Assembly: GCA_017430765.1 (NCBI GenBank)
Contig: JAFRMI010000049.1
Coordinates: 1 to 31,153 of the forward strand
Origin: Lachnospiraceae bacterium
GTDB lineage: Bacteria; Bacillota_A; Clostridia; Lachnospirales; Lachnospiraceae
Direction of reading: 5' to 3'
DNA: 31,153 bases
Shown: positions 15,784-23,229 of the stretch, piece after piece
Layout of the letters: every line of letters begins with the position of its first letter
How positions within the stretch are numbered: the first letter of the stretch is position 1
Made by a program: the position numbers and the translations under genes
Notes under the pieces: model-generated
The model's database searches: none
What the model was told of the DNA's origin: nothing
What the model saw: only the letters and a program-made list of their open reading frames with translations

Positions 15784-16070
15784 GGTTATGAGGGAGATAC
15801 ACATATTCACTGGCTATTGGAGATTATGTGCGTGGTTCGCCTGTAGTCTGCAATATCCGGTGAATTTTTCTATTCATCATTCCCTGACCGGGTGTGGCTG
15901 AATATTAGAAGAAACATTCATCCGGAGAACCATATTCAACCAGGTACAGTCGCGCCGGCAATCTGAGAAAACCACTCCGTACCGCAAAGCAGGTGCCGGA
16001 GATTCTCTCCTTGCTGCATTTGCGGCTGCTGCCGCAGTTTTATCAATAACATTCTCATGGAGGTAACACA
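15784..16070 (+). promoter_or_regulatory. Long 5' leader of the cold-shock gene
   Basis: If transcription starts near 15784, the leader is about 285 nt. It contains several potential hairpins, including TGAAT/ATTCA (15862-15877) and TGCGGC-TGCT-GCCGCA (16021-16036) followed by GTTTTA just before the GGAGG ribosome-binding site. Long, structured leaders are typical of cspA-type thermosensing genes. No ORF is called here. Confidence 0.5.
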
Positions 16071-16271
16071 ATGAACAAGGGTACTGTCAAGTGGTTCAAC
16101 GCTGAGAAAGGCTATGGCTTTATTACCGGCGAAGACGGAAACGATGTATTCGTACATTTTTCCGCGATTCAGGGTGAGGGCTTCAAGTCTCTCGATGAAG
16201 GTCAGGCTGTCGAATTCGACGTACAGCAGGGTGCCAGAGGACCACAGGCTGCCAACGTTGTTAAGCTTTAA
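16071..16271 (+). CDS. Cold-shock protein, CspA family
   Basis: A 66-residue single-stranded nucleic-acid-binding OB-fold protein that acts as an RNA chaperone. It begins [18 protein letters not shown] and has both RNP motifs, KGYGFIT (13-19) and VFVHF (26-30), at the normal spacing. GGAGG lies 7 nt upstream of ATG. It is monocistronic, with a strong promoter, a long leader and a terminator about 45 nt after the stop. Confidence 0.97.
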   Translation: MNKGTVKWFNAEKGYGFITGEDGNDVFVHFSAIQGEGFKSLDEGQAVEFDVQQGARGPQAANVVKL

Positions 16272-16315
16272 TTGAAGTTTTAACTTTCAGACGATAACAA
16301 TACGAATGTATACAT

Positions 16316-16345
16316 AAAAAGGATCCCTGGGGAGATCCTTTTTTT
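16316..16345. terminator. Bidirectional terminator between convergent genes
   Basis: AAAAAGGATC (16316-16325) and GATCCTTTTTTT (16334-16345) form a stem with an 8-nt loop. It gives a U-run on both strands and so serves the cold-shock gene (+) and the convergent 173-residue gene (-). Confidence 0.8.
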
Positions 16346-16358
16346 GATGAATTGTTTC

Positions 16359-16880
16359 CTACAGATTTTCCGTCAGAATACTGTTCTGAATCATGAGGTC
16401 CCGGACATATTCGTCCCACGCGTGATCCGCTGACCGGTCCATGGAGAATACTTTCATGGAACTTCCTGTTGTAAGGACCAGATTATTCCCGTCGTAGCGG
16501 AGATTGAGACACAGTCCGGAGATTGTCTCCGGGGATACAGAAACCCCGTACGTTTGGAAGAGCCGGGGAATCTGGTTTTTGGGAAAAAAGAAAACAAACT
16601 TAAAAAAGAGAGGGGTCCGCCTGCCCTTTATCATATCAAAACAGCGTTCCTTGATCTGCTTCCAGGCAATATACTCCACATCTCCCTCCGCAGAAACGGC
16701 AGTGTCTGTCCCCGGCGCAGCGCTCCGTTCTTCATAGAAAGACCGAAGATACCGGCCGTCGATAGAGATGGTGCAGAAGGTTGTGATCTGCGCTTCGACC
16801 ATCGTATAATCGTCGAAAAGGGGACCGATCAGGAATGCGGACATGAATTTTTTGATATCAAGGATGCCAAGGGCGATCAT
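16359..16880 (-). CDS. Conserved 173-residue protein (DUF5721-like), unknown function
   Basis: Start at 16880 follows CCGGAGG by 6 nt; the longer frame to 16928 has no site. The protein opens MIALGILDIKKFMSAFLIG and has an alternating strand/helix pattern with a WKQIKERCFDMIKGRRTP stretch near the centre. No signal peptide or membrane segment is visible. I recall a Lachnospiraceae family of this type (DUF5721) but cannot verify the assignment. It faces the csp terminator and shares a 200-nt divergent region with the small membrane protein on the plus strand. Function unknown. Confidence 0.82.
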   Translation of the reverse strand: MIALGILDIKKFMSAFLIGPLFDDYTMVEAQITTFCTISIDGRYLRSFYEERSAAPGTDTAVSAEGDVEYIAWKQIKERCFDMIKGRRTPLFFKFVFFFPKNQIPRLFQTYGVSVSPETISGLCLNLRYDGNNLVLTTGSSMKVFSMDRSADHAWDEYVRDLMIQNSILTENL

Positions 16881-16931
16881 GCGGGGCCTCCGGTTGTTAT
16901 TATTAATGAAATGGTTGGTTCCACTCATCTT

Positions 16932-17001
16932 ATTATACTAAGACAATTCGCAAAAAGACGCAAGGAAGGGAATTGCCATTTCGAAGGAAAGCGTGTATAA
17001 T
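16932..17001. promoter_or_regulatory. Divergent promoter region
   Basis: Plus strand: -35 TTGCCA (16973-16978), 17-nt spacer, perfect -10 TATAAT (16996-17001) for the 87-residue gene. Minus strand: a perfect TATAAT (16932-16937) lies about 50 nt before the 173-residue gene, with only a weak -35. Confidence 0.6.
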
Positions 17002-17094
17002 CGCATGTGATGCCGTCCTAAAGGCGGGATGCAGGGCATTCCTGATCCTTTGGGATTGCTGGATTATTATGAATCATTTACGGGGGTGAAGCGC

Positions 17095-17358
17095 GTGAGC
17101 CAGCAGAAAGTTGATCGATATAAAGAGTATAAGAAGAACAAAGCACAGATCTTTAAGAGGGAGAAGATGCTCCGCAGGCTGGAGTATATTGCAGCCATTG
17201 CAGTCTGTGTGATTCTTGTTGCGTGGCTCGGTTTTTCTGCAGTGCAGAGCAAGAAGAGGGCAGACAAAGAGGCGGCCGGAGCTGTCGCAGCGACCGAGAT
17301 CGATCTTAATGCCTATGCGGACTATATTGAGGGACTGAAGTCTACGTTTACTGCATGA
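17095..17358 (+). CDS. Small single-span membrane protein, unknown function
   Basis: From GTG 17095 the product is 87 residues: a highly basic N-terminus (SQQKVDRYKEYKKNKAQIFK), one transmembrane helix at about 33-51, and an outer tail rich in Ala, Lys and Glu. This SQ-KVDRYK opening is one I associate with small conserved Lachnospiraceae proteins. A GGGGGTGAAG site precedes GTG. ATG 17029 in the same frame is an alternative start that would add 22 residues. It has a good promoter and its own strong terminator, so it is monocistronic. Function unknown. Confidence 0.72.
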   Translation: MSQQKVDRYKEYKKNKAQIFKREKMLRRLEYIAAIAVCVILVAWLGFSAVQSKKRADKEAAGAVAATEIDLNAYADYIEGLKSTFTA

Positions 17359-17392
17359 TGGAAAACCCATTTCTGCTCTTAAACAAGCCATG

Positions 17393-17424
17393 GCCTGCAT
17401 CTCAGCTTGAGATGCAGGCTTTTT
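17393..17424 (+). terminator. Strong intrinsic terminator
   Basis: Perfect 12-bp stem GCCTGCATCTCA (17393-17404) / TGAGATGCAGGC (17408-17419) with a 3-nt loop, then TTTTT. It ends the 87-residue gene. Confidence 0.85.
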
Positions 17425-17443
17425 CATGCCTTCCTATACAAAA

Positions 17444-17504
17444 GCCTGCGCTTCTCTCAGTGGTGCAGGCCTGATCCTTGCCTCCCCTTAAGTACAGGCC
17501 TGCA
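17444..17504. repeat. Further GCCTGC/GCAGGC copies downstream of a terminator
   Basis: GCCTGC (17444-17449) with GCAGGC (17465-17470) forms a second, weaker hairpin. A third copy GGCCTGCA is at 17497-17504. They echo the stem of the preceding terminator, as if it had been duplicated and decayed. Confidence 0.5.
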
Positions 17505-17526
17505 TTTCGCCCGGGGACAAAAGAGA

Positions 17527-17565
17527 GGGATCCTTCGTCCGGTCTCATGCCGGGTGAAGGATCCC
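17527..17565 (-). terminator. Terminator of htpG
   Basis: Perfect 10-bp arms GGGATCCTTC (17527-17536) / GAAGGATCCC (17556-17565) with an inner CCGG/CCGG pair. On the minus strand it is followed by TCTCTTTTG. It lies about 25 nt after the htpG stop. A U-rich stretch also follows on the plus strand. Confidence 0.75.
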
Positions 17566-17590
17566 TTTCCCTTTTCTTCATGGCTTATTA

Positions 17591-19624
17591 TTATTTCGTC
17601 AGAAGCATCATAATATCATTCGAGCGCTTCATAAACCGGGTCATCTCCTCCTGCGTCAGAGGATGCTGTGAGATTCTCGCGAGATCATAAAGCTGTTCGC
17701 AGATTACCGGCACGGACTGTGAGCGTTTGTGCTCCAGCACAAAGCGCACAAGCGGATGCTTCAGGTTGAGAACCAGGGTCTCCTGGCTTCCCATCCCCAT
17801 GTCGGCCATTCCGTACATCTTCATCATATCCTGCATCCGGCGGCTCTCCTCCGGAAGTGTCACGATGGCTGCGATCTCCTCGTCATTCATATTCTCGACG
17901 CGCACGTCCAGTTTGTCATTGCCGAGGCATTTCCTGAAGGTCGCGGTCAGGGAATCCGTGTCCTCCCCGGAGACCTCGTCCCCGCCCTTCATATCCTCTG
18001 CAATTTCCGAGTCGATCCGGGCAAACCGGATATGCTCGTTCCGCTGCTCCAGCTGTGTGATGAACGGTTTGTCAATGTTCTCCGTAAGAATCACGGCGTC
18101 CTTCCCGCTCTTTCGGAACATGGCGATGTACTGCGCCTGCTGAACTTCATCCGTGACGTAGAAGATCGGGGTTTTCTTCACTTCCTTCTCCCCATCTTCC
18201 GCGGTATCTTCCGTCACAACTTCGGCTTCCACCGCGTCGCCGTTCTCATCGGTCGCCGCAGCATCCGCCGCCTTCTCCTCCGGAGCGGCGATTTCATTCT
18301 TCTCCTCGTACTCACGGAGTGTCAGGAACTTCCCGTCAAGATCCTCAAAAAGCATATAATCCATCATCTTATCGGCAAATTTCACGTCGCGGATGCAGCC
18401 GTACTTAATAAACGGGCTGATATCCTTCCAGTTTTTGTCATAATTCTCGCGGTCCGTCTTGCACATGCCGCTCAGGCGGTCCGCCATTTTGCGGGAGATG
18501 TAGTCGGAAATCTTCTTCACGGTGCCGTCATTCTGCAGAGCGGAACGTGACACGTTGAGCGGAAGGTCCGGACAGTCAATCACACCTTTCAGTGTCATCA
18601 GGAACTCCGGGATCACTTCCTTGATGTTGTCCGCGATAAAGACCTGGTTGTTATACAGCTTGATCTGTGACTCCAGGGCGTCATACTCCGTATTGATCTT
18701 CGGGAAATAAAGAATTCCGCGGAGATTAAACGGATAATCCGTCTTCAGGTGAATCCAGAACAGCGGCTCTTTATAGTCGTTGAAGACCTTGCGGTAAAAT
18801 GCCTTGTAATCCTCGTCGCTGCACTCGCTCGGCATCCTTGTCCAGAGCGGATTCGTGTCGTTGACCGGTGACGGAGCCGGCTCCTCCTCCACAGCAGGAG
18901 CCTCTTCGCCCTTCTCCGCCGCCTCGCGGACCGCTTTTTCATGCGCTTCGAACCGGCGCTTTTTCGCCTCTTCCTCCCGTTTCTTCGCCGCGCTGCCCTC
19001 GTCTGTCAGATAGATCGGCACCGGCATAAAGGAACAGTATTTCTGAAGAACTTCGCGGACGCGGAACTCATTGCAGAACTCGAGACAGTCATCGTTCAGG
19101 AAAAGCGTGATCGTGGTTCCGACCTCTTTCCGGCTCCCCTCTCCGATTCTGTATTCGGATTCCCCGTCGCTCTCCCAATGCACGGGCACTGCATCCGGAA
19201 GATAAGAAAGCGTATCAATGTGCACTTCATCCGCGACCATAAACGCGGAGAAGAAGCCCAGGCCAAAGTGGCCGATGATCCGGCCGGCGTCCGCCTCATC
19301 CTTGAACTTTTCGAGGAATTTTGTCGCGCCGGAAAATGCGATCTGCGTAATATACTCCACGACCTCATCTTCCGTCATGCCGATTCCGTTGTCGCTGAAG
19401 GTCAGGGTTTTCTCATCCGGGTTTACCGTCACATGCACTTCATAGGCATGCCCCTCTTCGGGATGATACTCCCCGACGCCTTCCAGCTTTTTTAATTTGG
19501 TAATCGCGTCACAGGCATTTGCGACCTGCTCACGCACAAAGATATCATGATCTGAATAAAGCCATTTTTTAATGATCGGCAGCATATTCTCGCTGTTGAT
19601 CGACAGATTTCCTGTTTTTGTCAT
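17591..19624 (-). CDS. htpG: Molecular chaperone HtpG (Hsp90)
   Basis: Bacterial Hsp90, 677 residues. The GHKL ATPase site is complete: REQVANACDA (Glu32, Asn36), DNGIGM (78-83) and GHFGLGF (118-124). The middle-domain catalytic arginine is present in LPLNVSR (Arg360). It is about 50 residues longer than E. coli HtpG. A Lys/Glu-rich segment (about 209-258) sits at the junction of N and middle domains, where eukaryotic Hsp90 has its charged linker, and a second Ala/Glu/Asp-rich insert lies at about 443-485. A GAGAGGTG site precedes the start. A strong promoter and a CIRCE operator upstream imply HrcA-controlled heat induction, and a strong terminator follows, so it is monocistronic. Confidence 0.96.
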   Translation of the reverse strand: MTKTGNLSINSENMLPIIKKWLYSDHDIFVREQVANACDAITKLKKLEGVGEYHPEEGHAYEVHVTVNPDEKTLTFSDNGIGMTEDEVVEYITQIAFSGATKFLEKFKDEADAGRIIGHFGLGFFSAFMVADEVHIDTLSYLPDAVPVHWESDGESEYRIGEGSRKEVGTTITLFLNDDCLEFCNEFRVREVLQKYCSFMPVPIYLTDEGSAAKKREEEAKKRRFEAHEKAVREAAEKGEEAPAVEEEPAPSPVNDTNPLWTRMPSECSDEDYKAFYRKVFNDYKEPLFWIHLKTDYPFNLRGILYFPKINTEYDALESQIKLYNNQVFIADNIKEVIPEFLMTLKGVIDCPDLPLNVSRSALQNDGTVKKISDYISRKMADRLSGMCKTDRENYDKNWKDISPFIKYGCIRDVKFADKMMDYMLFEDLDGKFLTLREYEEKNEIAAPEEKAADAAATDENGDAVEAEVVTEDTAEDGEKEVKKTPIFYVTDEVQQAQYIAMFRKSGKDAVILTENIDKPFITQLEQRNEHIRFARIDSEIAEDMKGGDEVSGEDTDSLTATFRKCLGNDKLDVRVENMNDEEIAAIVTLPEESRRMQDMMKMYGMADMGMGSQETLVLNLKHPLVRFVLEHKRSQSVPVICEQLYDLARISQHPLTQEEMTRFMKRSNDIMMLLTK

Positions 19625-19704
19625 ATCTATTCACCTCTCGTCTTTTCGGATCTCCCGATTAAAGAACTGCCACGCTTAAACGTACGCGGCAGACCCTATC
19701 AATG

Positions 19705-19733
19705 AATATAATCCCGGACGGAATGAAAGTCAA
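19705..19733 (-). promoter_or_regulatory. Promoter of htpG
   Basis: Minus strand -35 TTGACT (19728-19733), exact 17-nt spacer, -10 TATATT (19705-19710), about 80 nt before the start codon. Confidence 0.8.
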
Positions 19734-19734
19734 G

Positions 19735-19767
19735 AAAAAACTAGCACTCTCTGCAAAAGAGTGCTAG
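19735..19767 (-). promoter_or_regulatory. CIRCE operator (HrcA-binding site), also terminator-like
   Basis: CTAGCACTC (19741-19749), exactly 9 nt, GAGTGCTAG (19759-19767): this fits the CIRCE consensus TTAGCACTC-N9-GAGTGCTAA with only the outermost bases changed. It ends 7 nt upstream of the htpG -35 element. On the minus strand the same repeat is followed directly by six T (19735-19740), the form of an intrinsic terminator for the upstream symporter gene. Confidence 0.92.
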
Positions 19768-19805
19768 TAATCTTTCATTCATATGCTTTGCACAGCGGGT
19801 CATAT

Positions 19806-19834
19806 TGTAAAGCGAACATTCTGTAAAGCAAACA
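19806..19834. repeat. Two direct repeats TGTAAAGCRAACA
   Basis: TGTAAAGCGAACA (19806-19818) and TGTAAAGCAAACA (19822-19834) are 16 nt apart start to start. They lie between the symporter stop and the CIRCE element. A related inverted GCTTTGCA lies near 19787-19794. Role unknown. Confidence 0.55.
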
Positions 19835-19851
19835 GATTATTCTGCTTTCAA

Positions 19852-21249
19852 TTACTTGAGCACGCCGCTCTTGGCATTCTTCAAAATCGGAATCTGTGTA
19901 TTATCCCTGTCATTAATATGCTCTCCCGAATACTTCTTCGTCTCCGCCGAGATCACGCCGCTTAGCAGGAGTACGGCAAAAATGTTCGGAATTGCCATTA
20001 AGCCGTTCAGAAGATCCGCGATATCCCAGATCAGATTCAGTTCAACGAGCGCTCCGATGAACACGCTCACGACCCATAGAATCTTATACGGCATGATCGC
20101 ACGCTCGCCGAGAAGGTACACCGCGCACCGCTCGCCGTAGTAATACCAGCCAAGGATCGTGGAAAACGCGAATGTAATCAGTCCGACGACAAGGATCGGA
20201 AGGCCGACATACGGAATCATTGAGAACGCCTGGCTTGTCAGTTCACTCCCGTTTCCGGAAAGACCGTCGATCGAAGGATGCTTGATAATGCTGGAAACAA
20301 GGACAAGACCCGTCATAAGGCAGATCACGACCGTATCCCAGAATGTTCCCGTCATGGAAACCAGCGCCTGTCTCTTCGGATTTCTGGTCTGCGCTGCGGA
20401 CGCGACAAGCGGTGCGGAGCCCATACCGGACTCGTTGGAGAAAAGGCCGCGGGCAAAACCGTAACGGCAGGCCATTGAGATAGTGCTTCCGATGAAGCCT
20501 CCGCCGACCGCGCGCGTCGTGAACGCAGATGAAAGGATCACGGAAACAGCCTGTCCGAGAACGTCATGGTTCATAACCAGAATAACGAGACATCCAAGTA
20601 CATAAAATGCAGCCATGAACGGCACCAGCATCTCAGACACTTTAGTGATCGACTGGATGCCGCCGATGATCACCAGCCCGACCACCACACTCAGAATAAG
20701 CGCGACAATGATCGGATTCACATTGAAGTTCACCTTAAAGTTGGAAGCCACCGCATTCGCCTGCACCGTGCTGCCGATACCAAATGCGCAGATCGCTGCC
20801 AGAACCGCGAATACAATGCCCGCCCATTTAGCCTTTAGGCCTCTCTCCAGTGCGTACATCGCGCCGCCGATCATCGTTCCGTCCTCACTCTTCACGCGGT
20901 ACTTCACCGCAATCAGCGTCTCCGCGTACTTCGTGGCAATGCCGAAAATACCGGTCAGCCACATCCAGAGTACGGAGCCCGGACCGCCGCAGGCGATGGC
21001 CGTGCCGACGCCGATGATGTTGCCGGTTCCGATCGTAGACGAAAGAGCCGTCGTCAGGGCGCCGAACTGAGAGACGTCGCCCTCTGCATCCGGATCACGC
21101 GTCACAGACATCCGGATCGCCTTGAAGATATCCTTCTGAATGAACCCTGTACGGAAAGTCATAAAAATATGCGTTCCGAAGAGCAGGATGATCAGCGGCC
21201 AGCCCCACAGAAAACCGTCAACAGCACTTACAATTTCACCAAAACTCAT
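19852..21249 (-). CDS. Sodium:amino-acid (alanine/glycine) symporter, AGCS family
   Basis: Inner-membrane transporter that couples uptake of alanine or glycine to Na+ (H+ in some members). In 465 residues it has about ten hydrophobic spans and the AGCS signatures: GALTTALSSTIGTGNIIGVG near 63-82, a GPGSVLWMWLTG stretch, and FARGLFSNESGMGSAPLVAS near the centre. The start has a GAGGGGG site. It stands alone between two terminator-like hairpins. Which amino acid it moves cannot be decided from sequence. No promoter is clear in the 89 nt between the upstream terminator and its start. Confidence 0.92.
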   Translation of the reverse strand: MSFGEIVSAVDGFLWGWPLIILLFGTHIFMTFRTGFIQKDIFKAIRMSVTRDPDAEGDVSQFGALTTALSSTIGTGNIIGVGTAIACGGPGSVLWMWLTGIFGIATKYAETLIAVKYRVKSEDGTMIGGAMYALERGLKAKWAGIVFAVLAAICAFGIGSTVQANAVASNFKVNFNVNPIIVALILSVVVGLVIIGGIQSITKVSEMLVPFMAAFYVLGCLVILVMNHDVLGQAVSVILSSAFTTRAVGGGFIGSTISMACRYGFARGLFSNESGMGSAPLVASAAQTRNPKRQALVSMTGTFWDTVVICLMTGLVLVSSIIKHPSIDGLSGNGSELTSQAFSMIPYVGLPILVVGLITFAFSTILGWYYYGERCAVYLLGERAIMPYKILWVVSVFIGALVELNLIWDIADLLNGLMAIPNIFAVLLLSGVISAETKKYSGEHINDRDNTQIPILKNAKSGVLK

Positions 21250-21338
21250 AATAATCCCCCTCGTGTAAAACTACTGTGGTCGCACAGGCAGATTCTGCCC
21301 GCGTGGATCCTCGGACAGTCCGGTCCCCCGCCCGGAAA

Positions 21339-21369
21339 AAACGGCGGGACGCAAAGCATCCCGCCGTTT
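21339..21369 (-). terminator. Terminator of the SGNH hydrolase gene
   Basis: AAACGGCGGGA (21339-21349) / TCCCGCCGTTT (21359-21369), an 11-bp perfect stem with a 9-nt loop, followed on the minus strand by a run of T. Confidence 0.8.
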
Positions 21370-21388
21370 CACAGTACAGTCATAACCA

Positions 21389-22450
21389 TCAGGATTTGCC
21401 GCCGGACGAACCATCTACCGGCAACTCATCACCTGAGGAGTCCGTCTCACCGGAATCCTCTCCTCCGGAAGACGCGTCTCCCTCCGATGGGCCCGACGGG
21501 TTGTCTCCCGGGACTTCATTTTGTGAATCCGAAACGGGTTCAGCAGAACTACCCGACTCCGAGTCTACCATCTTATCATCCGTTTCGCAAGAATTCTTTT
21601 CATTAAGATAAAGTGTTAAAGCGAGTCTGGTGCCGCTAAGCTCCCCATCCGCCTTATCGCCTACGTTGCTCTCGCTGATTATATAGCCGCCTTCTCTCGC
21701 CGCTTTCCGGATCTCCGAAGCCAGCTTCTTCGCAATGGCCTTCGCCCCTTTCGCGTTCGGATGATGCCCGTCCTTCTCAAAATAGTTCGGATGTCCGTGA
21801 AGGACACGGTCAATCCCCTGCAGATACGTCCATCCGCATGCGGCGCAGGCCCTCTTAAGCCGGGCCGACTGTACCTGCACCTGCAGTCTCCACATGGAAT
21901 TATTCGTGTGCCAGTTCGGCGCAGCGACAAGCACCGCCGCGTTCGGGAATTTTTTCCTGAGAAGCGTGTTGATCTTCTTGCAGCTCTTCATTGTGCTCGA
22001 AGCTGTGCTCCTCTTGTCGTTGTGCAGGGAACCCACGAAAACAACATGTGTCACAGTCCTGTCCTTCTTCAGGGATTTTATCAGGCGTGTGAAGCTCCTG
22101 TAGCCGGATTTTGTGAATCCGGAGCCGCTTCGGCATGCGGAAATAAAAGAAGCGTCTTTCAGCTTCAGTTCTTTCTTCAGACATGCAGGTACCCGCTTTG
22201 ATTCTTTTGCCGGATGTGTTGTGTAGGAATCTCCAATCAGGACGATCTTCAGGTCGCTGGTGATATCCGTGAGCTGCTCACGCGTCGTCTGCGCTTTCTT
22301 TTTTGCGGTTTTTTTACCGGTCCCCGTTGACGCGGCTTTCTTCGCGGACGTTTTCGACGCCGCGGAGGCCGTCGTAGAAAAAATTCCAAAAGTAAGGACT
22401 GCCATCAGAAGTACGGCAGCCGCTCTTTTTAAATACGTTTCAAATCGCAT
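21389..22450 (-). CDS. Secreted or surface SGNH/GDSL-type hydrolase with acidic tail
   Basis: The 353-residue protein starts with a signal peptide (MRFETYLKRAAAVLLMAVL, cleavage after about residue 30, TASA). A Lys/Thr/Ala-rich spacer (about 31-60) leads to an SGNH esterase-like domain: LIGDSYT with nucleophile Ser75, a central Gly/Asn region and DGHHP (Asp227, His230). From about 287 to the end it is a Ser/Gly/Asp/Glu-rich low-complexity tail without an LPxTG motif. Such enzymes often remove or transfer acyl groups on wall polymers or glycans. The start at 22450 is chosen from the AGGAG site. It follows the glycosyltransferase by 62 nt and ends at a strong terminator, so it is probably the last gene of that unit. 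The substrate is not known. Confidence 0.83.
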   Translation of the reverse strand: MRFETYLKRAAAVLLMAVLTFGIFSTTASAASKTSAKKAASTGTGKKTAKKKAQTTREQLTDITSDLKIVLIGDSYTTHPAKESKRVPACLKKELKLKDASFISACRSGSGFTKSGYRSFTRLIKSLKKDRTVTHVVFVGSLHNDKRSTASSTMKSCKKINTLLRKKFPNAAVLVAAPNWHTNNSMWRLQVQVQSARLKRACAACGWTYLQGIDRVLHGHPNYFEKDGHHPNAKGAKAIAKKLASEIRKAAREGGYIISESNVGDKADGELSGTRLALTLYLNEKNSCETDDKMVDSESGSSAEPVSDSQNEVPGDNPSGPSEGDASSGGEDSGETDSSGDELPVDGSSGGKS

Positions 22451-22512
22451 GTTCACTCCTGTAAGAAAAGCCCTCTGCAGGATATAAGCTGTTACCCGTA
22501 TCCTTTATTTTC

Positions 22513-23226
22513 TCACATCCTCTTTCGGAACGCAAGGAAACTTTGCAGCGACCTGAGACCGATCCGTGCAATTTTCAGAGGGCGAAGTGAACCTTTTCCC
22601 TTCTTCCGGTTCTGGAACGTGACAGGCCGGAAAGCTATGTGCTCACCATAATATGCAAAAAATGTTGTGAGCATTACATTTGGGATCGGATAGCTTTTGG
22701 GGATATGGCGGATATAGCGCTCCAGCAGTTCCCGCTTCATCAATCGAAACGGCGCGTTCGCATCCGGCACGCGGACTCCGAACACAATCCAAAGAAGAAG
22801 ACACAGAACCTTTTCAATGAACGCTCTCCATCTCCCGTCACCGCGGACCGGCCGCATCCCGATCACGGCATCATATCCGCTCCGCAGATTCCAGAACGCC
22901 TCGAAATCCCCTGCGTCCGTCTGGCCGTCCGCATCGGTCTGAAAGATATAATCCGCTCCCAGCCGAATAGCCCGCCGGTACCCGGCATAAACGGCGGATC
23001 CATGTCCCCCGTTCGGTTTCCGCAGGACCATGAGAAGGGGCATGGACCGGCTCATTTCCCGTAAAATGCAGCCCGTATTATCCGTACTGCCGTCATCCAC
23101 CACAAGAAGACGGGAACGCCCGTCCCCGTCATGTGCCGCGACAACCGGATACCATTCCCGGATCGTATCCGCGATATTTTGATCCTCGTTAAAAGCCGGT
23201 ATCACAATTACCAGACTGTCACACAT
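22513..23226 (-). CDS. Family 2 glycosyltransferase
   Basis: A 237-residue GT-A enzyme that transfers a sugar from a nucleotide- or lipid-linked donor. Visible motifs: IPAFNE (9-14), VVDDGSTD (42-49) and TDADGQ (97-102) with the metal-binding DxD. The GNGGHG-type stretch PNGGHGSA (71-78) and the later DANAPFRLM resemble dolichyl-phosphate/undecaprenyl-phosphate sugar synthases. There is one hydrophobic stretch near 143-155 but no C-terminal membrane anchor. It starts 3 nt after the GntR stop with no good ribosome-binding site, implying coupled translation. The acceptor is unknown. Confidence 0.88.
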   Translation of the reverse strand: MCDSLVIVIPAFNEDQNIADTIREWYPVVAAHDGDGRSRLLVVDDGSTDNTGCILREMSRSMPLLMVLRKPNGGHGSAVYAGYRRAIRLGADYIFQTDADGQTDAGDFEAFWNLRSGYDAVIGMRPVRGDGRWRAFIEKVLCLLLWIVFGVRVPDANAPFRLMKRELLERYIRHIPKSYPIPNVMLTTFFAYYGEHIAFRPVTFQNRKKGKGSLRPLKIARIGLRSLQSFLAFRKRM

Positions 23227-23229
23227 GTA

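Noticed and set aside
15877..16157. Two minus-strand frames overlapping the csp leader and start
   Set aside because: Antisense to a clear cold-shock gene and its leader; no ribosome-binding site or conserved sequence.
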